Assembly (NCBI GenBank): GCA_041653995.1
Contig: JBAZEK010000012.1
Location: 1-18,862, forward strand
Direction of reading: 5' to 3'
Length of the DNA: 18,862 bases
Source of the DNA: Dehalococcoidia bacterium
GTDB lineage: Bacteria > Chloroflexota > Dehalococcoidia > GIF9 > UBA5629
Position 1 is the stretch's first letter, and each line of letters begins with the position of its first letter. The notes below the pieces were generated by a model. That model was not told the origin of the DNA, made no database searches, and saw only the letters and a program-made list of their open reading frames with translations. The position numbers and the translations under genes are program-made. Shown piece after piece: positions 14,869 to 18,862 of the stretch.

Positions 14869-15041
14869 GGCTGCTTGCTTTGTTTTTCATCCTCCTCCCT
14901 GATCCTTTCGAGAAACCGATCCTCATCCAGACCGGTCACCTGAATATTCACCTCCATGCCCTCCATTGTGCAGGACACTTCGTAATATTCCCCCTCGATC
15001 TCCAACAGGGCACCCGTCCGTGTATCTTTCTGGTAGGTCAT
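14865..15041 (-). CDS. Small acidic protein, unknown
   Basis: This 58-residue reading frame starts with ATG at 15041 and ends in a TGA that overlaps the small terminase start (ATGA). The peptide begins MTYQKDTRTGALLEIEGEYYE and ends in a charged stretch rich in Glu, Arg, Asp and Lys. It is probably a two- or three-strand beta unit with a helical tail. I do not recognise a family. It is supported by the four-base overlap and by filling the gap between the DUF115-like gene and the terminase. Confidence 0.65.
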   Translation of the reverse strand: MTYQKDTRTGALLEIEGEYYEVSCTMEGMEVNIQVTGLDEDRFLERIREEDEKQSKQP

Positions 15042-15062
15042 ATACTTAAAGTTACAAATTTT

Positions 15063-15575
15063 TTATGACTTTTCCCTATGCCATTCAACCACAACCCCGT
15101 ACCGGCGCGTCAGGTAGTCGATGAACAGTTCCTGATCGTAGCGCATCTGGTTCAGCCAGGCCCGGTTCGTTGATCCGGTGGGGTAGCCCTCGTAGTAATC
15201 GCCGTAGCACTCACAGCCCAACAGTATGATCTTTTTGGCTCCCATGTACCGAGCCAGGTCCATCGCTGTCTTAGAGGTTGTCCCCGACTGCACCAGCTCA
15301 TCGGCGAAGCGATAGCCGGGAATGTTTGGCGCATTGAGCCCGTCCAGATCGCAGGTGATCTCCGGATAGACGAGGTTCGGCGGAGATTCCCGGATGACCA
15401 CCAGGTGCCGGGCCACGGTGTAAGTGACCGGAAAGCGCTTATAGACATAGTTTATCCCTATCGTGATCCTCTCGGAGAAGGATTCCGGGGTATATCGCTC
15501 CATTGATTTACCAGCACCAATGACCGTGATCTCCTGGTTTTGGTATTTGTCTTTTAACTCTTTTAAGTTCTTCAT
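15063..15575 (-). CDS. DUF115-like Rossmann protein, possible glycan-related transferase
   Basis: This 170-residue protein starts with ITVIGAGKSMERY (about 16-28), a Gly-rich nucleotide-binding turn in the style of the DUF115/MAF and sialyltransferase-42 groups (V-I-G-x-G-x-S). ITIGINYVYKRFPVTYTVA follows. The second signature is TSKTAMDLARYMGAKKIILLGCECYG (split here across about 98-125), matching the 'A-x-x-L-A-x-x-x-G-A-K-x-I-x-L-x-G' motif of those families. In bacteria related proteins act on sugars or pterins; phages often carry them. Here it sits between accessory genes and the terminase, overlapping the upstream gene by four bases. A role in modifying host or phage glycans is inference; the substrate is unknown. 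Confidence 0.65.
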   Translation of the reverse strand: MKNLKELKDKYQNQEITVIGAGKSMERYTPESFSERITIGINYVYKRFPVTYTVARHLVVIRESPPNLVYPEITCDLDGLNAPNIPGYRFADELVQSGTTSKTAMDLARYMGAKKIILLGCECYGDYYEGYPTGSTNRAWLNQMRYDQELFIDYLTRRYGVVVEWHREKS

Positions 15576-15802
15576 TCCACCTCCAATGCCAGCCCGATGT
15601 TAACGGCCCCGGCTGACAAATCCATTTCGGCCTTGCGGGTAAAGTCAACTTCTTGTCGTGTCATGTGCACCCTGGTAGATTCAATGGAGCATTCTTCTTT
15701 GAATTGCATCCAGAGTTCATTGTGTACTCTTTCCACGATCTTGTGTGCCCTTTTTGCTGATTTCAGGGCACTTTCGAGTTTTGCTCTTTGTTCAGGTGTC
15801 AT
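15572..15802 (-). CDS. Small helical protein, unknown
   Basis: This 76-residue protein begins MTPEQRAKLESALKSAKRAH and appears to be a long charged helix followed by a second one. A strong Shine-Dalgarno sequence (GAGGAGG) lies just upstream of the ATG, inside the end of the preceding gene, whose TGA overlaps this start. No family is recognised. It is likely to be expressed given the ribosome binding site and overlaps at both ends. Confidence 0.65.
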   Translation of the reverse strand: MTPEQRAKLESALKSAKRAHKIVERVHNELWMQFKEECSIESTRVHMTRQEVDFTRKAEMDLSAGAVNIGLALEVE

Positions 15803-15999
15803 TGTTCCTCCTCAATTATTATTACACCGATTTTATGTTTCCCACCTTCTGATTCTTTGAAGGCTTCTTCTTCAGTCTCGTAGACCGGGATATACCCGGC
15901 ACAATCGCTTGGTTTTACCTCGATCTCTTTTCCGGTTATCGGATCAGTATAGGTGACTGTTCTGCGTAATTTAAAGGCATAGTAGAGTGCCTTTGTCAT
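15799..15999 (-). CDS. Small protein, unknown
   Basis: This 66-residue protein begins MTKALYYAFKLRRTVTYTDP and ends in acidic IIIEEEQ. It includes YTDPITGKEIEVKPSDCAGY, likely a small beta structure. A strong GGAGG site lies between the stop of the upstream 56-residue gene and this ATG. I do not recognise a family. Confidence 0.65.
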   Translation of the reverse strand: MTKALYYAFKLRRTVTYTDPITGKEIEVKPSDCAGYIPVYETEEEAFKESEGGKHKIGVIIIEEEQ

Positions 16000-16010
16000 T
16001 GTTGTTCCTC

Positions 16011-16181
16011 CTACAGTTTTTCTGATAAAAGTTCATAACCCTCATCGAGTAACCATTTCCGAATACTATCTCTTTCTTTTTTAACAGCCTCGTCAATTAT
16101 CCGGCTGACCGTAATAACATTTTGAACTGATTTGGCATTATTTACTGATTCAGCCAGTTTTCTGCATTCCGCATTAACCAT
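16011..16181 (-). CDS. Small helical protein, unknown
   Basis: This 56-residue frame begins MVNAECRKLAESVNNAKSVQ and ends KWLLDEGYELLSEKL. It is largely helical by composition. Its DNA is more AT-rich than the head genes. The stop codon TAG is part of the GGAGG ribosome binding site of the next gene. No family is recognised. Confidence 0.55.
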   Translation of the reverse strand: MVNAECRKLAESVNNAKSVQNVITVSRIIDEAVKKERDSIRKWLLDEGYELLSEKL

Positions 16182-16201
16182 ATTATTGAGTTTTAGTGAT
16201 T

Positions 16202-16321
16202 TCAGTATTTCTCAACCATCTGCCTGATCCGTACCATTAGCCCGGTTTCCGTCCAATGAATCCAGCACAGGCGGTTATAGGGCCGACCGAGCCGGAGAAG
16301 GTGGCGGGTGGTGAAGTTCAT
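16202..16321 (-). CDS. Very small basic ORF, unknown
   Basis: This is a 39-residue frame (MNFTTRHLLRLGRPYNRLCW...) whose ATG overlaps the TGA of the preceding 58-residue frame by four bases. It is Arg-rich with several Trp/Tyr. Its support is the overlap and gap-filling only; it could be chance. Confidence 0.4.
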   Translation of the reverse strand: MNFTTRHLLRLGRPYNRLCWIHWTETGLMVRIRQMVEKY

Positions 16322-16494
16322 TCGTTGACCGTTATCTTGCTCACGATCCTTGCGCTGTCAAACCGCTTGCGTTTCTTCCAGCGCCGGATGATCTTTTTAG
16401 CCTCCTCATCGGTCTTGTTCATGATCCAGTCGTCCTCGGTGTAGGCACCTTGTCCGATCTTTCGTTCACCGTGGATTTGAAAGTTGTATTTCAT
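16318..16494 (-). CDS. Small basic protein, unknown
   Basis: This 58-residue frame begins MKYNFQIHGERKIGQGAYTE. It has a highly basic helical stretch (KKIIRRWKKRKRFD) and might bind nucleic acid, on charge alone. Its ATG overlaps the preceding stop by four bases, and its own stop overlaps the next start in the same way. No family is recognised. Confidence 0.55.
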   Translation of the reverse strand: MKYNFQIHGERKIGQGAYTEDDWIMNKTDEEAKKIIRRWKKRKRFDSARIVSKITVNE

Positions 16495-16655
16495 CGCATT
16501 GATTTTAAGAAGGTGTCAAACCCCTCTCCACAAAATCCCGCATACCAGGCGGCCTTAAGGAGCTTAATTACTTCAGGATCATTCAGGGGATTGCGCCTCC
16601 TGATTGGCAATTTGACCCCGATGGTGTTATACCATTTCCTGACTAGTTTATTCAT
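16491..16655 (-). CDS. Small protein, unknown
   Basis: This 54-residue frame starts at the ATG at 16655 (MNKLVRKWYNTIGVKLPIRR...) and ends in a TGA overlapping the next ATG. The C-terminal half, PEVIKLLKAAWYAGFCGEGF, looks like a helix with a Cys. Similar short 'A-W-x-A-G' proteins occur in phage early regions by memory, without known role. Confidence 0.5.
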   Translation of the reverse strand: MNKLVRKWYNTIGVKLPIRRRNPLNDPEVIKLLKAAWYAGFCGEGFDTFLKSMR

Positions 16656-16694
16656 AGTTGATTGGGTCTGTCTTGGTCTGAATCTCCTTTTGCG

Positions 16695-16976
16695 TTATTC
16701 TGTTACAACCATTTTTTCTGAATATATCATGCGTCGTTTAGTAACAATGACCTGCCTTAATGCCTCAATGGTTATTTTATCTCCTTCGTTAATAGCATGA
16801 ATAACACAAACACAATAGCCAGCGTCTCCCATTTTCACAGACCCTATATCACCGATCTTCATATTCTTTCTAAACTGGGTATTTGTAATCCAAGTGTCAA
16901 GAACAAACAGGATGATCACACAGGCAACGATCCCGATCACGATACAGACAATGCCGACACAGATTTTTTCAAACAT
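16695..16976 (-). CDS. Small single-pass membrane protein
   Basis: This 93-residue protein begins MFEKICVGIVCIVIGIVACV, continuing to a transmembrane helix of about 24 residues (roughly 5-29). A polar domain of about 60 residues follows, containing IGDIGSVKMGDAGYCVCVIH. The soluble part looks beta-rich with two nearby Cys. No lipobox or lysis motif is obvious. A holin or superinfection-exclusion role would be speculation. It overlaps the acyltransferase gene by eight bases. The DNA here is clearly AT-rich compared with the structural genes. Confidence 0.6.
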   Translation of the reverse strand: MFEKICVGIVCIVIGIVACVIILFVLDTWITNTQFRKNMKIGDIGSVKMGDAGYCVCVIHAINEGDKITIEALRQVIVTKRRMIYSEKMVVTE

Positions 16977-17523
16977 GGGTTTCTATTTTTTTATACCAGG
17001 TTTCATCTTGAATAGGCCGCTTGCGGATCGCTCTCATCGGGTTGCCACCAACAATACTGAAGGGACTCACATTCCGTGTAACCACACAGCCTGACCCGAT
17101 TATAGCCCCGTTGCCGATGGTCACACCGTCCAGAATGATTGCCCCCTGTCCGATCCATACGTCATGCCCTATAACCACGTCCCGGAAATAGCATCCGGTC
17201 CTCTCCGGATGTGTGCTCTGCTGATCGGTCGGGTGGACGCCTCCACCGATCATCACATTGGGGCCAATGGAGCACCACTTGCCGATCCGTGCGTACTGAA
17301 CATGACTCCCACGCCCGATATATGAGTGATCTTCCAGTGCCGAGTGTTTCAGCACCGCGTCCCGGTACAGGCGGGTGTGCCGTCCGATGTGACTGGCTTC
17401 GATCCGGGAGAGGTAATCCATCCGGCAATGCTTACGGTGTTTTAGGTGTTGGTATAACCAGATCAACCAGAAGGTTAGCGGTGATTTTAGTAATTCATTC
17501 ATGATCTGTGTTTTACGGTTCAT
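16969..17523 (-). CDS. Hexapeptide-repeat acyltransferase (XAT/CatB-like)
   Basis: This 184-residue protein has a left-handed beta-helix made of hexapeptide repeats: SYIGRGSHVQYARIGKWCSI, an IGPNVMIGGGVHP segment and VVIGHDVWIGQGAII followed by VTIGNGAIIGSG. The His in GVHP (about residue 97) matches the catalytic His of xenobiotic and sugar O-acetyltransferases, and FSIVGGNPMRAIRKR is the usual C-terminal motif. Family members transfer acetyl from acetyl-CoA to sugars or antibiotics. In a phage the likeliest target is host surface polysaccharide (inference). The ATG at 17523 was chosen because it overlaps the DnaA-like gene's stop (ATGA). A start at 17556 would add 11 residues overlapping that gene. 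Confidence 0.85.
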   Translation of the reverse strand: MNRKTQIMNELLKSPLTFWLIWLYQHLKHRKHCRMDYLSRIEASHIGRHTRLYRDAVLKHSALEDHSYIGRGSHVQYARIGKWCSIGPNVMIGGGVHPTDQQSTHPERTGCYFRDVVIGHDVWIGQGAIILDGVTIGNGAIIGSGCVVTRNVSPFSIVGGNPMRAIRKRPIQDETWYKKIETHV

Positions 17524-17984
17524 AGGTGTTTGGATGCGTCCAGTATCTTCCTGCACTCTCCAAATACACGGCGCACGCGCTCTCCATACTCCCGATCATT
17601 GACCAGTGTCTCATGGGTGACCTTGTGGGAATGGGTACCGGTAGAGTGATCCTTGCCACAGACGGCGGCGGCATCCGTAACAGAGAAGTTCAGGTAATCA
17701 ATCAGGCAGGTGATCAACACCTGGCGAGGGATCACGTATTCAGGTTTGCGTGACCGATAAATCACCCAGCTCTTATTTTTCAAATTAAAGATGCGCGTGA
17801 CCATGTCAATCACAAACCCCTTCGTCAACCCGATCCCCGGGCGGGAATAGGCGCTCATCTCGACCACCCGCTGGAGCACTTCCTTGACAGGTTCCGACAA
17901 GGCCATGTCCTCAAAATGCGTCTGGCTGGCTTCCTCCAAGATGGCTTTGATAGTCCTGGGTTGCCTCTGAAATACTGGATTCAT
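17520..17984 (-). CDS. Stand-alone DnaA domain IV-like DNA-binding protein
   Basis: This 154-residue protein lacks any Walker motif, so it is not a full DnaA. Its C-terminal half is the DnaA DNA-binding domain. A helix region EYVIPRQVLITCLIDYLNFS leads into VTDAAAVCGKDHSTGTHSHK (about 102-121), which matches the DnaA signature G-R-D-H-S-T-V-x-H-A. The N-terminal 60 residues are helical with no known motif. It could bind DnaA boxes in the phage or host origin, for initiation control or takeover (inference). It overlaps the SSB-tail protein gene by four bases and the acyltransferase gene by two or more bases. Confidence 0.83.
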   Translation of the reverse strand: MNPVFQRQPRTIKAILEEASQTHFEDMALSEPVKEVLQRVVEMSAYSRPGIGLTKGFVIDMVTRIFNLKNKSWVIYRSRKPEYVIPRQVLITCLIDYLNFSVTDAAAVCGKDHSTGTHSHKVTHETLVNDREYGERVRRVFGECRKILDASKHL

Positions 17985-18256
17985 CGTAAAAAAGGTAAGT
18001 CATCGGTATCTTTTGGAGGCACTTCGTCAGCATTGCTTCTGTCAATTTCAGCAACACCCCGATTCAAACCCGGAACGTAGTTATCCGGTTCGATCCTTCC
18101 TGAAAAGAATTTACCCTTTGCACCCTCCTTAATCCAAAGGGATAGTTTGTACTTTTCCCCGTTAATCAAAGCACTTCCCCGGTACTGTGGTTGTTTTCCT
18201 GTGGCGTTGTCGTTCTTAAAGATTGAACAGTCGCCTTCTCTCGGTTCATAAGCCAT
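17981..18256 (-). CDS. Small phage protein with SSB-like acidic tail
   Basis: This 91-residue protein begins MAYEPREGDCSIFKNDNATG and continues with YRGSALINGEKYKLSLWIKEG, a small beta domain widespread in phage replication regions, not named with confidence. The C-terminus ends TDDLPFLR, close to the DDDIPF tip with which SSB recruits partner proteins; here two residues follow the Phe. By position between resolvase and DnaA-like genes a role with single-stranded DNA or replication proteins is plausible (inference). The start follows the RusA-like stop by three bases. Confidence 0.65.
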   Translation of the reverse strand: MAYEPREGDCSIFKNDNATGKQPQYRGSALINGEKYKLSLWIKEGAKGKFFSGRIEPDNYVPGLNRGVAEIDRSNADEVPPKDTDDLPFLR

Positions 18257-18259
18257 AGT

Positions 18260-18580
18260 CTAAGTTATTTGAATTGTTACTTTATCTTCGATTCCTTTTC
18301 TTGATGTCAACTTTATGCTTCTGACTACCTTGATTCCATCTTTTGGGAACAAACAATCTTCGATCATTTTAAGCATAGCCACAGTATTACTGCAATCTAA
18401 AGGCTTTGACTGAAACTCAAACAGGTATTCCACATCACACGGTTCGGTAAACTTCTGTTTTACCTGACTGTGGATAATCAACTTATAAGCATCCTTGATC
18501 CGTTTGCGTTCTGACCAGTGTGTTCCTGAATACCAGTCGTTAAGTGAAATCTTCGGTAATCCCTTGATTGTAATTGTCAT
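18260..18580 (-). CDS. RusA-like Holliday junction resolvase
   Basis: This 106-residue protein begins MTITIKGLPKISLNDWYSG, like the start of RusA proteins (x-I-x-G-x-P-x-S-x-N). The core LDCSNTVAMLKMIEDCLFPKDG (62-82) corresponds to the RusA active-site region, usually D-x-D-N-x-x-K-x-x-x-D-x-L...D-D. Asp62, Asn65, Lys71, Asp75 and Asp81 are kept. The second Asp of the first motif is Ser64 and one Asp of the last pair is Lys80. Activity may be retained or altered. RusA resolves branched DNA before packaging (established). The start overlaps the HNH gene by 41 bases. Confidence 0.75.
   Translation of the reverse strand: MTITIKGLPKISLNDWYSGTHWSERKRIKDAYKLIIHSQVKQKFTEPCDVEYLFEFQSKPLDCSNTVAMLKMIEDCLFPKDGIKVVRSIKLTSRKGIEDKVTIQIT
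18469..18477 (-). promoter_or_regulatory. Consensus DnaA box inside the RusA-like gene
   Basis: The minus strand reads TTATCCACA here, the exact high-affinity DnaA box. About 0.14 exact matches would be expected by chance in a window this size on both strands (simple base model). It is a single site, about 490 bases upstream of the DnaA domain IV gene, and it also codes for Ile-Ile-His in the resolvase. Confidence 0.4.
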
Positions 18581-18862
18581 TGTCTTGTTTTAGTTTCTCT
18601 TTTACCTCTCGAAAGTAGTCAAAATAAACCTTTTCCGCTTCAGTCATATCGCTATATGCTTTATTGTGAATAGCATAGTGAAGTTTTTGGCTGATCGCTA
18701 CCAGGTTCTCTGCCTGAAAAACATACCATCTGGGGCATTGCGCCCTTGACCAGATGTGATGGATTTCAGTTAATGGTCCTCCGATGTCGCTGAAGATTCC
18801 GTTTTCACGGCATTCGGCAAAGATGATTGCGCTGATGGTCTTGTACTCCCGTTCAGCTACTT
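18540..18862 (-). CDS. HNH endonuclease, N-terminus beyond window
   Basis: About 106 residues are visible, running in from the right edge (first full codon at 18860) to the TAA at 18540-18542. The frame shows LTEIHHIWSRAQCPRW, then AENLVAISQKLHYAIHNK. The paired His, the Asn before LVAIS and the following His fit the H-N-H motif. The segment before the motif (REYKTISAIIFAECRENG) is helical. HNH enzymes of this kind nick or cut DNA in recombination, packaging or homing. This one lies about 3.7 kb upstream of the terminase genes. It overlaps the resolvase start by 41 bases. The N-terminal start is not in the window. Confidence 0.8.
   Translation of the reverse strand, partial: VAEREYKTISAIIFAECRENGIFSDIGGPLTEIHHIWSRAQCPRWYVFQAENLVAISQKLHYAIHNKAYSDMTEAEKVYFDYFREVKEKLKQDNDNYNQGITEDFT

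Noticed and set aside
17524..17556. Acyltransferase start at 17556
   Set aside because: It would overlap the DnaA-like gene by 37 bases. The ATG at 17523 makes the ATGA overlap used by many neighbours.

Overview
The window is the late (packaging, head, neck and tail) module of a tailed phage or prophage with an HK97-type capsid and a long non-contractile (siphovirus-like) tail, plus part of the early region. Every supportable gene lies on the minus strand, so transcription runs from the right edge to the left edge. A Bacteroidota host is inferred. Four proteins carry Sec-type signal peptides whose predicted cleavage leaves glutamine at +1, as in the Bacteroidota 'Q-rule'. The tail hub at the left edge also looks like the type common in Bacteroidota phages. 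No integrase, lysis gene, tRNA or CRISPR array is visible, so prophage cannot be told from free phage.

Right part (about 15.0-18.86 kb), replication, recombination and accessory genes: a partial HNH endonuclease overlaps a RusA-like resolvase. Then come a small protein with an SSB-like acidic tail, a stand-alone DnaA domain IV protein, a hexapeptide acyltransferase, a small membrane protein, a run of very short ORFs coupled by ATGA overlaps, and a DUF115-like Rossmann protein. A consensus DnaA box lies inside the RusA gene. The acyltransferase and the DUF115-like protein are candidates for changing host surface glycans.

Middle part (about 9.1-14.9 kb), packaging and head: small terminase, large terminase, portal and MuF/SPP1 gp7-like protein overlap or nearly touch. 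A clear intrinsic terminator follows, then prohead protease and major capsid protein. The terminator splits the packaging genes from the capsid genes.

Left part (1-9.1 kb), neck and tail: two tandem exported paralogues, a small basic protein, the gp6-like connector, the head-tail adaptor, an exported fibre-like protein with 63-residue repeats, a third exported small protein, an HK97 gp10-like protein, a tail terminator-like protein, two tandem major tail proteins, a tail assembly chaperone pair joined by -1 ribosomal frameshifting, the tape measure protein, and a partial hub protein.

The most notable signals are four exported, Q-rule proteins embedded in and coupled to the virion neck operon; an almost textbook -1 frameshift cassette (A AAA AAC heptamer, immediate stop, nested stem-loop, no Met in the downstream frame); and the DnaA domain IV protein near a DnaA box. 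All calls come from reading the sequence; no database search was run.
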